64,000 bases of DNA from Prevotella sp. (GTDB lineage Bacteria; Bacteroidota; Bacteroidia; Bacteroidales; Bacteroidaceae). This document shows, piece by piece, positions 51,512-61,801 of the stretch. The first letter of the stretch is position 1, and each line of letters begins with the position of its first letter. The position numbers and the translations under genes were made by a program. The notes below the pieces were generated by a model, which worked only from the letters and a program-made list of their open reading frames with translations, was not told where the DNA came from and did no database searches. Where the stretch lies: contig SUYI01000019.1 of the NCBI GenBank assembly GCA_015060485.1, forward strand, positions 1-64,000, written 5' to 3'.

Positions 51512-53908
51512 ATGGACATGATTATGAATAGAAAATTCCTCTTAATGGCGGCCCTGTCGGCGAGTATGAGCGGCATGGCGGCTGATGTGTATGAACAGGC
51601 GAATGACACGTCGCGAGTAGTTGATCTAGACGAGGTGGTCGTAGTGGCCCAGCCCAAGGAGCAGGTGCGCCTGCGCCTGCAGCCGCTGAGCAGTTCGGTC
51701 TATGGCAGCGATCAGCTGCAGCAGCTGAACGTCCACGACCTCAGTCAGTTATCGCAATTCGTTCCATCGTTCGTTATGCCAGCCTATGGCTCTCGTCTCA
51801 CCTCTTCTATATATATAAGAGGTATAGGCTCGCGCATCAACAATCCCGCCGTGGGTGTGTATTACGACAATATCCCCCTGATGTCGAAGTCGGCATTCAA
51901 CAACCATTTCTACATGCTGGACCGTGTCGATGTGATGCGCGGTCCGCAGAGCACGCTCTATGGTCAGAACACCGAGGGCGGACTGGTGCGCGTGTATTCG
52001 AAGAATCCGATGAACTATCAGGGTACGGACGTGCGTCTGGGCATCGGTACGGGTCTGTGGCGTAATGTCGAGGCGGCCCACTACCACCGTCCGAGCGAGA
52101 AGCTGGCCTTCAGCGTGGCCGGTTTCTACAGTGGGCTGAAGGGTTTTATCAACAACCAGAACTTCGACGAGAAGAACGACAAGAGTCTGGAGGCTGGTGG
52201 CAAGGTGCGACTGATGTTCAAACCCAACCGTAAACTGACCTTCGACTGGACGGCCGACTACCAGTGGGTGAGCCAGAACGGCTTCGGATACGGCGAGTTC
52301 CATCCGGTGGACTATTTGCCAGCATATTATTCGGCATTCCTTCCTGCTGACGAGACCGTGCAGGATCCTGCCACGACGCTGATGAACGGCTACAAGCGCA
52401 ATATGCTCAACACGGGTCTGAACATCAGCTACGCGATGGACAAGCTGCTGTTCACGTCGACCACCAGCTATCAGTTCCTGCAGGACCGCATGCTGATGGA
52501 TCAGGACTATATGTCGCCCGACTATTTGCGCTTGGAACAGCGCCAGAAGCAGAACGCTGTGACGCAGGAGTTCGTGCTGCGTTCGCATGACAAGAGCCGT
52601 TGGCAGCACGCCACGGGACTGTTTGGTTCGTACCAGTGGCTGCGCACCGACGCCCCCGTGCATTTCGGCGATGCCATCACCGGTCCTATTGGCGATGCCA
52701 TTTCCACCGCCATGAAAAACTCCATGCTTCAAGCCATGATAGGGCGCTTCATGGGGCAGGGTATGAATGCCGAACAGGCTCGGGCTATGGCGCAGCAAAC
52801 TGTTGACAATATGGGCGTGACGATGAGTGCAGAGATGGCTGTTCCCGAGAATTTCCATACGCCCCAGATGAGTTTGGGACTTTTCCACGAGACAAACATC
52901 CTGTTGACCGATGCCTTGAAACTCACGCTGGGCCTGCGTCTGGCCCACGACTGGGTGAAGATTTCCTACGACGCCATGGCCTATATGAATATGACAGGCG
53001 GTACGGCGCAGGCCACCGCCACCTATCACCTCACGTCGCACGTCGCTGACAGCCGTTCCAAGACCTACACCCAGCTTTTGCCGAAGATTGGCCTTACCTA
53101 TAGCTTCGCCGACAATCTGGGCAACATCTACGCGCTGGTGTCGAAAGGTTATCGCGTTGGCGGCTACAACATCCAGATGTTTTCAGACATTTTGCAGACG
53201 GACCTCAACGCCCACCAGCAAGATGCCATGCGCGGCGACTACGACGTTGACCACAGCGCTCAAGACTATGACAATATCGAGGAAACTATCGCCTACAAGC
53301 CCGAAGAGTCGTGGAACTACGAGGTGGGCACGCACCTGAACCTCTTCGACAGTAAGGTGCATTTCGACCTGGCGCTCTATTACATGCAGATTCGCAACCA
53401 GCAGCTGTCCGTCATGGAACCCAACAGCAACTACGGGCGCATCATGGTCAATGCCGGCAAGAGCCATTCGTGCGGACTGGAGACGTCGCTGCGCGGCCGA
53501 GCCTTCGACAATGCCATCGACTGGGCTGTCACCTACGCCTTCACCAACGCCAAGTTCGACGAATATGATGAATATAATGACAACTACGTGCCTTTCGTTC
53601 CCAAGCACACTTTCAGCGCCGTAGCTGACTACCACCTCTCTAAGTTCACCGTCGGACTGAACGTGGCTGGGCAGGGGAAGATATGGTGGGACGAGGCCAA
53701 CACCTATAGCCAGAAGCTGTATGCAGTACTTGGTGCCCATGCCGACTACGACTTCGGCCCCGTGGTGGTGTCGCTGTGGGGACGGAACCTGACGAACACG
53801 AAATACAACACCTTCGCCATTCAGAGCAGTGCAGCTGGAGGAACACGCTATTTTGCCCAGCAGGCGAATCCAATACAGTTGGGAATGGACTTAAATATTC
53901 ATTTTTAA
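51512..53908 (+). CDS. TonB-dependent receptor
   Basis: About 798 residues. Outer-membrane active transporter. Signal peptide (to about residue 28), a TonB box-like stretch (VVDLDEVVVVA), plug domain (about 45-170) with SSIYIRGIGSRINNPAVGVY and MRGPQSTLYGQNTEGGLVRV, then a 22-strand barrel ending in a terminal Phe. No SusD-like partner and no carboxypeptidase-like N-terminal domain, so it is not of the glycan SusC type. The plug is like siderophore or vitamin receptors, but the ligand cannot be told. Start 51512 or 51524; an ATG at 51494 lies in the promoter. Confidence 0.92.
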   Translation: MDMIMNRKFLLMAALSASMSGMAADVYEQANDTSRVVDLDEVVVVAQPKEQVRLRLQPLSSSVYGSDQLQQLNVHDLSQLSQFVPSFVMPAYGSRLTSSIYIRGIGSRINNPAVGVYYDNIPLMSKSAFNNHFYMLDRVDVMRGPQSTLYGQNTEGGLVRVYSKNPMNYQGTDVRLGIGTGLWRNVEAAHYHRPSEKLAFSVAGFYSGLKGFINNQNFDEKNDKSLEAGGKVRLMFKPNRKLTFDWTADYQWVSQNGFGYGEFHPVDYLPAYYSAFLPADETVQDPATTLMNGYKRNMLNTGLNISYAMDKLLFTSTTSYQFLQDRMLMDQDYMSPDYLRLEQRQKQNAVTQEFVLRSHDKSRWQHATGLFGSYQWLRTDAPVHFGDAITGPIGDAISTAMKNSMLQAMIGRFMGQGMNAEQARAMAQQTVDNMGVTMSAEMAVPENFHTPQMSLGLFHETNILLTDALKLTLGLRLAHDWVKISYDAMAYMNMTGGTAQATATYHLTSHVADSRSKTYTQLLPKIGLTYSFADNLGNIYALVSKGYRVGGYNIQMFSDILQTDLNAHQQDAMRGDYDVDHSAQDYDNIEETIAYKPEESWNYEVGTHLNLFDSKVHFDLALYYMQIRNQQLSVMEPNSNYGRIMVNAGKSHSCGLETSLRGRAFDNAIDWAVTYAFTNAKFDEYDEYNDNYVPFVPKHTFSAVADYHLSKFTVGLNVAGQGKIWWDEANTYSQKLYAVLGAHADYDFGPVVVSLWGRNLTNTKYNTFAIQSSAAGGTRYFAQQANPIQLGMDLNIHF

Positions 53909-53933
53909 ATTCAATATATAAAACCAAACAGGC

Positions 53934-53970
53934 TTATTTCTGTTAAACTCGTTAAAATTAACGGAAATAA
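53934..53970. other. Inverted repeat between the receptor gene and rprX
   Basis: TTATTTCTGTTAA (53934-53946) pairs with TTAACGGAAATAA (53958-53970), 13 bp with one wobble. It may end the receptor transcript or serve as an operator for rprX, 36 bp downstream of it. Confidence 0.55.
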
Positions 53971-54005
53971 TTAACTAAATGACTTCTTCGTAACGCAAAA
54001 GTTAG

Positions 54006-54013
54006 TAACTTTG
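54006..54013 (+). promoter_or_regulatory. rprX -7 element
   Basis: TAACTTTG ends 8 bp before the rprX ATG, so the leader should be only a few nucleotides. Confidence 0.65.
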
Positions 54014-54021
54014 CCAGCGTT

Positions 54022-55578
54022 ATGAAGAAGTCTACTATTTGGACCATTGCTGTCATCATGGGATTCTCGTTCCTGGCGCTGCTCTATCTTCAGTTCTCGT
54101 ATGTAGAAGAGATGGTGAAGATGAAGAAAGAGCAGTTCGACGAGAGTGTCAATCGCAGTCTCTATCAGGCCTCGCGAAATCTGGAGATGAACGAGACGTC
54201 GCGCTATCTGGAAAAGGATGTCAAGGAAACCGAGCGCCGTGCATACCAGCAGGACTCCGTGTTCAGCGACGGACTGGGCTCGATCAAGCATTCCCACCAG
54301 TTTGCCGTAGCCGCCGATGACGGTACCGTGTATTCGTCGTTCCAATTGAAGACTTTCGAGATGAAGCCGTCATCCATTCCCAAGGCAATGATTCTGCGTA
54401 AGGACAAGAACTCGCTGGTGGATGCCGCGAAGTCGATGCAGGAAATCATCCGTACGCGCTATGTGTACCAGAAGACGCTGTTGGACGAAGTCATCTACAA
54501 CATCCTGTATACTGCCAGCGACAAGCCGCTGAAAGAACGTATCAACTTCCGCATGTTCGACAACGACATCCGCGAGCAGCTGGCGAACAACGGCATCAAC
54601 ATTCCCTATCACTTCACCGTGTCGACGAGTGACGGCCGCGAGGTGTACCGCTGTCCGGACTATTCAGACGAAGGCGAGCAGTATGCCTATACGCAGATGC
54701 TGTTCCGTAACGACCCACAGTCGAAGATGGGTGTAGTGAAAATTCACTTCCCCGAGATGAGCAACTACATCTTCTCGAGTGTGCGCTTCATGGTGCCAAG
54801 CATCATCTTCACCATCGTGCTGCTGATAACATTCCTGTTTACGGTGGTTGTCATCTTCCGCCAGAAGCGTTATACGGAAATCAAGAACGACTTCATCAAC
54901 AACATGACGCACGAGCTGAAGACGCCTATCGCCTCGATATCGCTGGCCGCACAGATGATGAACGACGAGAGCGTGCCAAAGACGGAGCAGATGACGAAGC
55001 ATCTAGGAAACGTCATCGGCGACGAGTCGAAACGACTGAGATTCCTGGTCGAGAAGGTGTTGCAGATGTCGATGTTCGATAAAAAGAGCGTGGTTTTCAA
55101 GCGCAAGGAACTGGACCTGAACGAGATGGTGGAGCAGATAGCGCAGACCTTCTCACTGCGCGTGGAACATACGGGCGGAAAGATCTATACCGAGATAGAA
55201 GCCGTCGATTCGGGCATTTACGTCGACGAGGTGCATTTCCAGAATGCCATTACCAACCTGATGGACAATGCGGTGAAATACCGCAAGCCCGACGAGCCGC
55301 TTGACATCTATCTGCGCACATGGAATGACGAGCATAACCATCTGTGTCTGTCGATTCGCGACACGGGTATGGGCATAAAGAAAGAGAATGTCAAGAAGAT
55401 TTTTGACAAGTTCTACCGTGTGCATACAGGTAACAAGCACGATGTGAAGGGCTTTGGACTGGGACTGGCCTACGTCAAGAAAGTCGTTGACCTGCACCAG
55501 GGCAGCATCAAGGTAGAAAGTGAGGTGGGGAAGGGTACGAAGTTTACCATCACACTGCCGGTACTGGAAGAACATTAA
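54022..55578 (+). CDS. rprX: Sensor histidine kinase RprX
   Basis: 518 residues, matching the length of Bacteroides RprX. Membrane segments at about 7-25 and 258-282 flank a periplasmic domain of about 230 residues. HisKA domain with His297 in NNMTHELKTPIASI; ATPase domain with N box NLMDNAVKYRKP, DTGMGI and GFGLGLAYVKK. It pairs with rprY 39 bp downstream. In Bacteroides the pair affects stress and tetracycline-linked phenotypes; the signal is not known. Confidence 0.93.
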   Translation: MKKSTIWTIAVIMGFSFLALLYLQFSYVEEMVKMKKEQFDESVNRSLYQASRNLEMNETSRYLEKDVKETERRAYQQDSVFSDGLGSIKHSHQFAVAADDGTVYSSFQLKTFEMKPSSIPKAMILRKDKNSLVDAAKSMQEIIRTRYVYQKTLLDEVIYNILYTASDKPLKERINFRMFDNDIREQLANNGINIPYHFTVSTSDGREVYRCPDYSDEGEQYAYTQMLFRNDPQSKMGVVKIHFPEMSNYIFSSVRFMVPSIIFTIVLLITFLFTVVVIFRQKRYTEIKNDFINNMTHELKTPIASISLAAQMMNDESVPKTEQMTKHLGNVIGDESKRLRFLVEKVLQMSMFDKKSVVFKRKELDLNEMVEQIAQTFSLRVEHTGGKIYTEIEAVDSGIYVDEVHFQNAITNLMDNAVKYRKPDEPLDIYLRTWNDEHNHLCLSIRDTGMGIKKENVKKIFDKFYRVHTGNKHDVKGFGLGLAYVKKVVDLHQGSIKVESEVGKGTKFTITLPVLEEH

Positions 55579-55617
55579 AAAATAAACATATTGTTAAATC
55601 CACTAAATTGAAAAATT

Positions 55618-56316
55618 ATGGACGAAAAATTGAAAATTCTTCTTTGTGAAGACGACGAGAACCTCGGAATGCTGTTGCGCGAGTATTTAGCTGCCAAAGG
55701 CTATATGGCAGAGCTCTGCCCCGATGGCGAGGCTGGCTACAAGGCCTTCCTCAAGACCAAGTTCGACATCTGTGTGCTTGATGTGATGATGCCTAAGAAG
55801 GACGGTTTCACGCTGGCACAGGAGATTCGTCAGGCCAATCCCGACATCCCCATTATCTTCCTCACCGCCAAGACGCTCAAGGAAGATATCCTGGAAGGTT
55901 TCAAGATAGGTGCCGACGACTATATCACCAAGCCGTTCTCGATGGAAGAGCTCGTGTTCCGTGTGGAAGCCATTCTGCGTCGTGTACGTGGCAAGAAGAA
56001 TCGCGAGAGTTCTGTTTACCACATCGGTAACTTCCTCTTCGACACCCAGAAGCAGTTGCTGTCTATCGGCGAGAAGCAGACCAAGCTGACAACAAAGGAG
56101 AACGAGTTGCTGGCCCTGCTGTGCAGCCACGCCAACGAGATTCTTCAGCGCGACTTCGCCCTGAAGACGATATGGATCGATGATAACTACTTCAATGCAC
56201 GCTCGATGGATGTCTATATCACCAAGCTGCGCAAGCACCTGAAGGACGATCCCCAGATTGAGATCATCAACATTCATGGCAAGGGCTACAAGCTCATTAC
56301 CCCCGATGTAGAGTGA
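55618..56316 (+). CDS. rprY: Response regulator RprY (OmpR family)
   Basis: 232 residues. Receiver domain with acidic E11-D12-D13, phospho-acceptor Asp55 (VLDVMMPKKDGF) and Lys105 (DDYITKPFS). C-terminal winged helix (about 130-230) with TTKENELLALLCSHANEI and RSMDVYITKLRKHL. Cotranscribed with rprX. A strong terminator follows. Confidence 0.94.
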   Translation: MDEKLKILLCEDDENLGMLLREYLAAKGYMAELCPDGEAGYKAFLKTKFDICVLDVMMPKKDGFTLAQEIRQANPDIPIIFLTAKTLKEDILEGFKIGADDYITKPFSMEELVFRVEAILRRVRGKKNRESSVYHIGNFLFDTQKQLLSIGEKQTKLTTKENELLALLCSHANEILQRDFALKTIWIDDNYFNARSMDVYITKLRKHLKDDPQIEIINIHGKGYKLITPDVE

Positions 56317-56352
56317 CCGGACGGTCTCTCCCACGAGGAATCAAAAAAAATA

Positions 56353-56390
56353 CTCCTGCTCTGAAAACTCAGCGCAGGAGCGTTTTTTTT
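56353..56390 (+). terminator. rprXY terminator
   Basis: CTCCTGC...GCAGGAG stem (56353-56380) with inner CTGA/TCAG pairs and eight T residues. Confidence 0.9.
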
Positions 56391-56406
56391 GTGGATATGC
56401 CCGTAG

Positions 56407-57888
56407 TTAATAGCTGCGGGCAATGATGACGCGGTACTTGGCGGGCTTGCCGCTGACCATGTCCGTGCCAGGAGTCTGCTCGTAGGCAAAGGGCACGCAG
56501 CGGATGGTAGCCTGCGTCTCCTCCTTGATCTGTGCCTCGGTCTCGGCAGTGCCGTCCCAGTGGCAGAGGAAGAAGCCGCCGTCCTTGACGCGCTCCTTGA
56601 ACTCTTCGTAGTTGTCGCACTCGTAGACGCGTTCGTCGCGATACTTGCGTGCCTTCTCGAAAATGTTCTTTTGGATTTCGTCCAAAAGATGCTCGACGTA
56701 CTCAGCGATACCCTCCAAAGGACGAGTCTCTTTCTCGAGCGTGTCGCGGCGCATCACCTCGATGGTGCCGTTCTCCAAGTCGCGAGCACCCAGCACGAGG
56801 CGTACGGGAACGCCCTTCAGCTCGTAGTCGGCAAACTTGAAGCCCGGACGCTTGTTGTCGGCGTCGTCAAACTTGACGCTGATGCCCTTGGCACGCAGCT
56901 TCTCGATGATGGGCTGTATCTCCTTGTTCACCAGTTCCATCTGCTCGGGTTTGGTGGCGATGGGGATGATGACAACCTGGGTGGGAGCGAGACGCGGAGG
57001 CAGCACGAGACCGTTGTCGTCAGAGTGGGTCATGATGAGCGCACCGATGAGACGGGTAGAAACGCCCCACGAGGTGGCCCAAACGTATTCGGGCTTGTTC
57101 TCCTTGTTCAGATAGGTGACCTCGAAGGCCTTGGCGAAGTTCTGACCCAGGAAGTGTGAGGTACCGCTCTGCAGAGCTTTACCGTCCTGCATCATAGCCT
57201 CGATGGTATAGGTGTCAAGGGCTCCGGCGAAACGCTCGGTCTCGCTCTTCACACCTTGCAGCACAGGAACGGCCATCCACTCTTCAGCGAATTTGGCATA
57301 GACGTGCAGCATCTTCTTGGCTTCTTCCTCAGCCTCCTCGCGGGTGGCGTGAGCCGTATGGCCCTCCTGCCACAGGAATTCCGAGGTACGAAGGAAGGGA
57401 CGCGTGCGCATCTCCCAGCGCATGACGTTACACCACTGGTTGCACATCAGGGGCAGGTCGCGCCACGACTGAATCCAGTTCTTATAGGTGTTCCAGATGA
57501 TGGTCTCTGAGGTCGGGCGGATAATGAGCTCCTCTTCCAGCTTGGCTGCGGGGTCGACTACCACGCCACTCTTGTCGTCGGTGGCCTTCAGACGATAGTG
57601 AGTCACCACGGCACACTCCTTGGCGAAGCCTTCGACATGCTCGGCCTCGCGGCTGAGGAACGATTTCGGAATCAGCAGGGGGAAGTAGGCGTTCTGAGCC
57701 CCCGTCTCCTTAAACATCTTGTCCAGCTGCTGCTGCATCTTCTCCCAGATGGCATAGCCATAGGGCTTAATGACCATACATCCGCGAACAGCCGACTGCT
57801 CTGCAAGGTCGGCCTTAACCACAAGATCGTTATACCACTGACTGTAATTGTCAGCGCGTTTCGTTAAATCTTTTAATTCTTTTGCCAT
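56407..57888 (-). CDS. proS: Prolyl-tRNA synthetase, archaeal/eukaryal type
   Basis: 493 residues. Class II synthetase without the editing insertion of the long bacterial form. Motif 2 region [34 protein letters not shown] and the C-terminal extension ending in RVIIARSY (terminal Tyr) are those of the short ProRS. Start [20 protein letters not shown] at 57888; a longer ATG frame begins upstream of the promoter. Single gene. Confidence 0.96.
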   Translation of the reverse strand: MAKELKDLTKRADNYSQWYNDLVVKADLAEQSAVRGCMVIKPYGYAIWEKMQQQLDKMFKETGAQNAYFPLLIPKSFLSREAEHVEGFAKECAVVTHYRLKATDDKSGVVVDPAAKLEEELIIRPTSETIIWNTYKNWIQSWRDLPLMCNQWCNVMRWEMRTRPFLRTSEFLWQEGHTAHATREEAEEEAKKMLHVYAKFAEEWMAVPVLQGVKSETERFAGALDTYTIEAMMQDGKALQSGTSHFLGQNFAKAFEVTYLNKENKPEYVWATSWGVSTRLIGALIMTHSDDNGLVLPPRLAPTQVVIIPIATKPEQMELVNKEIQPIIEKLRAKGISVKFDDADNKRPGFKFADYELKGVPVRLVLGARDLENGTIEVMRRDTLEKETRPLEGIAEYVEHLLDEIQKNIFEKARKYRDERVYECDNYEEFKERVKDGGFFLCHWDGTAETEAQIKEETQATIRCVPFAYEQTPGTDMVSGKPAKYRVIIARSY

Positions 57889-57918
57889 GTTTTTTGTCTT
57901 TTTTCTTAAATTTTGCTG

Positions 57919-57926
57919 CAAAGGTA
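57919..57926 (-). promoter_or_regulatory. proS -7 element
   Basis: Minus-strand TACCTTTG, 31 bp before the start codon. Confidence 0.7.
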
Positions 57927-57970
57927 CAAAATAAATGGTAAATGAGAGATGAGAAATGAGAAATAATTCG

Positions 57971-57978
57971 TAATTTTG
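57971..57978 (+). promoter_or_regulatory. -7 element of the OmpA lipoprotein gene
   Basis: TAATTTTG, 40 bp before the start codon at 58018. Confidence 0.7.
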
Positions 57979-58017
57979 CAGCAAATTCATTCGTTTAACA
58001 TTAAAAACAGTAACATT

Positions 58018-58683
58018 ATGAAGACAAAAATCATTTCTTTGTTCCTTTGTGTGGGACTTCTCGTTGCTTGTAATAACACGCAGAAAGGCGCAGCCATCGG
58101 TGCCGGTGGTGGTGCAGTGCTTGGTGGAATCATTGGTGCTATTGCCGGTAACACAGCCATTGGTGCTGCTGTCGGCGGTGCTGTAGGAGCTGGTGCCGGT
58201 GCTATCATCGGTAAGAAGATGGACAAGGCCAAGGCCGAGGCTGAGGCTGTGAAGAACGCTCAGGTTGAGGAGATCAAGGACGCTAACGGTCTTGATGCTG
58301 TAAAGGTGACCTTCGACTCAGGTATTCTGTTTGCTACTAACAAGGCAGATTTGTCGGCTGCTGCCAAGAACTCTTTGGCTCAGTTTGCCACCGTTCTGAA
58401 CAACAACAGGGACTGCGATATTGCCATCATCGGTCATACCGACAACACAGGTTCTGATGCTATCAACCAGCCCCTGTCGGTGAATCGTGCCAAGAGTGTG
58501 AACAACTATTTGATGTCTTGTGGTGTCAGCGCTGCTCAGATTAAGAGCGTTGAGGGGCAGGGCTCGACCAATCCTGTTGCTGACAACTCAACAGCTGAGG
58601 GCCGTAAGCAGAACCGTCGCGTAGAGGTTTACATGTATGCCTCTCAGAAGATGATTCAGGACGCACAGAGTCAGGCTAACTAA
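58018..58683 (+). CDS. OmpA-family lipoprotein with glycine zipper
   Basis: 221 residues. Lipoprotein signal with Cys18 (GLLVAC), then a glycine zipper (about 24-65, [19 protein letters not shown] and similar) likely to insert in or cross a membrane, then an OmpA C-terminal domain (about 95-210) with [25 protein letters not shown] and NRRVEVYM for peptidoglycan binding. It anchors the outer membrane to the wall, as Pal and YiaD do. The mtgA gene follows directly. Confidence 0.92.
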   Translation: MKTKIISLFLCVGLLVACNNTQKGAAIGAGGGAVLGGIIGAIAGNTAIGAAVGGAVGAGAGAIIGKKMDKAKAEAEAVKNAQVEEIKDANGLDAVKVTFDSGILFATNKADLSAAAKNSLAQFATVLNNNRDCDIAIIGHTDNTGSDAINQPLSVNRAKSVNNYLMSCGVSAAQIKSVEGQGSTNPVADNSTAEGRKQNRRVEVYMYASQKMIQDAQSQAN

Positions 58684-58684
58684 G

Positions 58685-58708
58685 TAATTGACAATTAGAC
58701 AATTGAAA
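58685..58708 (+). repeat. TTGACAA-type repeat providing the next start
   Basis: TTGACAATTAGACAATTGAAAG directly follows the OmpA lipoprotein stop. The only credible start codons for mtgA (TTG 58688, TTG 58703, GTG 58709) lie in or next to it. Confidence 0.7.
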
Positions 58709-59407
58709 GTGAAGCGAAAACTGACTTTCATTCAAAAAATCAAGAGAATAATTTTATGGATAGTGGTGGCATTCTTTGCCTCCACTATTCTTTCTGTTGC
58801 CGCCTTGCGCTGGGTGCCGGTATGGTTTACGCCGCTGATGTTCATCCGCGTAGCACAGCAGGCAGGGGCGGGACAACAGTTGACGCTACATCACCACTGG
58901 GTGCCGCTGGCCGAGATATCGCCTTCGCTGTCGCTGGCGGTGATGGCCTCCGAGGATGCCCGTTTCCTGGAGCATCACGGATTCGACTACAAAGCCATTG
59001 AGCATGCCGCCATGCGCAACATGAAGCACCCCGAGAAACGCAAGCTGGGTGCTTCGACCATCTCGCAACAGACGGCCAAGAACGTTTTTCTGTGGCCCGG
59101 GCGGTCGTGGGTAAGAAAAGGGTTCGAGGTGTATTTCACTGCGCTCATCGAGCTGATGTGGTCGAAGGAGCGCATCATGGAGGTCTATCTGAACTCCATC
59201 GAGATGGGCGACGGCATCTATGGCGTCGATGCGGTGGCGGAATGTCATTTTTCGACCACTGCCGACAAATTGACCAAGGCCCAGTGTGCGCTGATTGCCG
59301 CCTCGCTGCCCAATCCCCGCCGCTTCAATTCCGCCAAGCCCAGCGGATATATGTTGAAGCGCCAAAGTCGCATTCTTCATGAGATGAAGTTTGTGAAACC
59401 CCTGTAA
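58688..59407 (+). CDS. mtgA: Monofunctional peptidoglycan transglycosylase
   Basis: 239 residues if started at TTG 58688. GT51 enzyme polymerising glycan strands from lipid II. One membrane segment (about 22-44), catalytic Glu89 in [30 protein letters not shown] and the second acidic site in [16 protein letters not shown]. No transpeptidase domain. No ATG occurs before residue 51, so the start is non-ATG: TTG at 58688 or 58703, or GTG at 58709. It lies 4 bp after the OmpA lipoprotein gene, both for the envelope. Confidence 0.9.
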   Translation: MTIRQLKVKRKLTFIQKIKRIILWIVVAFFASTILSVAALRWVPVWFTPLMFIRVAQQAGAGQQLTLHHHWVPLAEISPSLSLAVMASEDARFLEHHGFDYKAIEHAAMRNMKHPEKRKLGASTISQQTAKNVFLWPGRSWVRKGFEVYFTALIELMWSKERIMEVYLNSIEMGDGIYGVDAVAECHFSTTADKLTKAQCALIAASLPNPRRFNSAKPSGYMLKRQSRILHEMKFVKPL

Positions 59408-59417
59408 GTATCATTAT

Positions 59418-59438
59418 TTTTAGGTATTTTACCTAAAA
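59418..59438 (+). terminator. Terminator-like hairpin after mtgA
   Basis: TTTTAGGT pairs with ACCTAAAA around ATTTT; no long T run follows. Confidence 0.45.
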
Positions 59439-59464
59439 CTTTCGCTCATGTCGTAATTATTTGC

Positions 59465-59472
59465 TATCTTTG
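59465..59472 (+). promoter_or_regulatory. feoAB -7 element
   Basis: TATCTTTG, 21 bp before the start codon. I see no clear Fur box. Confidence 0.7.
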
Positions 59473-59493
59473 CACGCAAATAATCAGACAGAC

Positions 59494-61794
59494 ATGAAAC
59501 TTTCGGAACTGAATACAGGCGAAAAGGCCTATATCGTCAAGGTAAAGGGACACGGAGGATTTCGTAAGCGCATCATTGAGATGGGGTTTATTAAGGGCCA
59601 GCAGATTGAAGCACTGCTCAGCGCCCCGTTACAGGATCCGGTGAAATACAAGGTGATGGGTTACGAAATCAGCCTGCGTCGTCAGGAGGCTGACCATATA
59701 GAAATCAGCTCTGAGCCTTGGCAGCCGGCCGATGACGACAGCCCCATGACATTCCAATCGACCCATCATCGCCAGGTGCATCCGTCGCATGGCGTGAAGG
59801 AGATTGTGGTGGCTTTGGTCGGCAATCCCAACTGTGGCAAGACATCGCTGTTTAATTTTGCTTCCGGTGCTCACGAGCATGTAGGCAATTACAGTGGTGT
59901 CACCGTCGATGCCAAAGAAGGCTATGCCGACTTCGAAGACTACCACATCAAAATCGTGGACTTGCCAGGCACCTATTCCCTGTCAGCCTATTCTCCCGAA
60001 GAGCTCTATGTCCGTCGACAGCTGGTGGATGACACGCCCGATGTGATTATCAACGTCATCGATTCTTCTAACATCGAGCGCAACCTGTATCTTACCACCC
60101 AGCTGATGGATATGCACCTGCGTGTGGTGTGTGCGCTGAACATGTTCGACGAAATGGAACAACGTGGCGACAAGCTCGACATCGACACGCTGAGCTCGCT
60201 GATGGGTATACCTATGGTGCCAACGTCGTTTAAATCGGGCAGGGGACTCCAGAATCTCATGCACGAGGTCATCCATCTCTTTGAGAGCCGTGAGGGTCAC
60301 GACCAGTATTATCGTCACATCCATATCAATCATGGGCATGAGATAGAGGACGGCATCAGTCATATCCAGCAATATCTGAAAGGCAACGACCTGTTGCGTC
60401 TGCGTTATTCTACGCGTTGGCTGTCCATCAAACTGCTGGAGTTGGACCATGAGGTCGATGCCATTGTGCGCGACTTGCCCGACTACGACAAAATCATCGT
60501 GGCTCGTGACACGGCGGTACATCGTATCAAGGAAGAGACGGGCGACGACTCCGAGACTGCCATTATGGATGCCAAGTATGGCTTTATCCGTGGTGCCCTG
60601 CGCGAGGCAGGATACACCGTCGGTGTGAAGAACGACACCTATAAGACCACCCATTGGCTCGACTCCGTCATAGCCCACCGTTGGCTGGGATTCCCCATCT
60701 TCATGCTGTTGCTGTACCTGATGTTCGAGGTGACGTTCACCCTCGGACAGTATCCGATGGACTGGATAGATGCCGGTGTGGCGTGGTTGGGCGACTTCGT
60801 CACGCAGTCGATGAGCGAGGGTCCGCTGAAGGCGATGCTTGTCGACGGAGTCATCGGTGGAGTAGGAGCTGTCATCGTCTTCCTGCCCCAGATTCTGATT
60901 CTCTATACCTTCATCTCGTTCATGGAGGATTCTGGCTATATGGCCCGTGCGGCATTCATCATGGACAAACTGATGCATGGCATGGGTCTGCACGGCAAGT
61001 CGTTCATACCGCTCATCATGGGCTTTGGATGTAATGTGCCGGCGGTGATGGCTACCCGAACGATTGAGAGTCGTCGTTCCAGACTCATCACGATGCTGGT
61101 TCTGCCTATGATGTCGTGTTCCGCGCGCCTACCTATTTATATAATGATTACGGGAGCATTCTTTGCTACGAAGTACCAGAGTCTGGTCATGATATCACTG
61201 TACGCCATTGGCATTGCGCTGTCTGTCGTGGTGGCCCGCATTCTGAGCACATGGGTTGTCAAGGGCGACGACACGCCGTTTGTGATGGAGTTGCCGCCAT
61301 ACCGTTTCCCCACCGCCAAGGCCATTTTCCGCCATACGTGGGAGAAGGGCAAGCAGTACCTGAAGAAGATGGGTGGTGTCATTCTGGTGGCATCGATTAT
61401 TGTGTGGGCACTGGGCTATTTTGGCACAATGGGTGTCGCTCCCTCGCTGGAACAGAGCTTTATCGGTTTACTGGGTAAGACTATCGAACCACTCTTCGCG
61501 CCGCAGGGTTTCGACTGGCGTGTTGATGTGAGTCTTTTGGCTGGTGTGGGGGCCAAGGAGATTGTGGCCTCGACGATGGGCGTGCTCTACGGTGGAGAAT
61601 ATAATTTCGATTCACTCACGGCCTATTGCTTCCTGTTGTTCGTGCTGATTTATTTCCCCTGCATCGCTACCATCGTTGCCATCCGCCACGAGAGCGGTTC
61701 TTGGCGTTGGGCCACGTTTGCAGCACTCTATACAACGCTATTGGCATGGGTGGTCAGCGCGCTGGTCTATCAAGTAGGCAGCTTATTCATATAA
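59494..61794 (+). CDS. feoB: Ferrous iron transporter, FeoA-FeoB fusion
   Basis: 766 residues. FeoA (SH3-like, about 1-75) fused to FeoB: G domain with P-loop GNPNCGKTS (110-118), DLPGTYSL switch region, NMFDEMEQRGD, then a GDI helical part and 8-10 membrane helices with the two Gate motifs (LPMMSCSARLPIY and the later FPCIATIVAI). It imports Fe2+ across the inner membrane. The fusion is typical of Bacteroidetes. Start 59494 was chosen after the -7 element. The small Cys-rich partner is not adjacent (see 47339-47512). Confidence 0.96.
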   Translation: MKLSELNTGEKAYIVKVKGHGGFRKRIIEMGFIKGQQIEALLSAPLQDPVKYKVMGYEISLRRQEADHIEISSEPWQPADDDSPMTFQSTHHRQVHPSHGVKEIVVALVGNPNCGKTSLFNFASGAHEHVGNYSGVTVDAKEGYADFEDYHIKIVDLPGTYSLSAYSPEELYVRRQLVDDTPDVIINVIDSSNIERNLYLTTQLMDMHLRVVCALNMFDEMEQRGDKLDIDTLSSLMGIPMVPTSFKSGRGLQNLMHEVIHLFESREGHDQYYRHIHINHGHEIEDGISHIQQYLKGNDLLRLRYSTRWLSIKLLELDHEVDAIVRDLPDYDKIIVARDTAVHRIKEETGDDSETAIMDAKYGFIRGALREAGYTVGVKNDTYKTTHWLDSVIAHRWLGFPIFMLLLYLMFEVTFTLGQYPMDWIDAGVAWLGDFVTQSMSEGPLKAMLVDGVIGGVGAVIVFLPQILILYTFISFMEDSGYMARAAFIMDKLMHGMGLHGKSFIPLIMGFGCNVPAVMATRTIESRRSRLITMLVLPMMSCSARLPIYIMITGAFFATKYQSLVMISLYAIGIALSVVVARILSTWVVKGDDTPFVMELPPYRFPTAKAIFRHTWEKGKQYLKKMGGVILVASIIVWALGYFGTMGVAPSLEQSFIGLLGKTIEPLFAPQGFDWRVDVSLLAGVGAKEIVASTMGVLYGGEYNFDSLTAYCFLLFVLIYFPCIATIVAIRHESGSWRWATFAALYTTLLAWVVSALVYQVGSLFI

Positions 61795-61801
61795 TTTCGT
61801 A

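Noticed and set aside
51784..51835. CTCACCTCTTC sequence in the TonB receptor as another repeat insertion
   Set aside because: It encodes RLTSSIYIRGIGSR, the conserved plug motif, so the match is chance.
59440..59493. Fur box before feoAB
   Set aside because: No GATAATGATAATCATTATC-like palindrome is visible near the -7 element.
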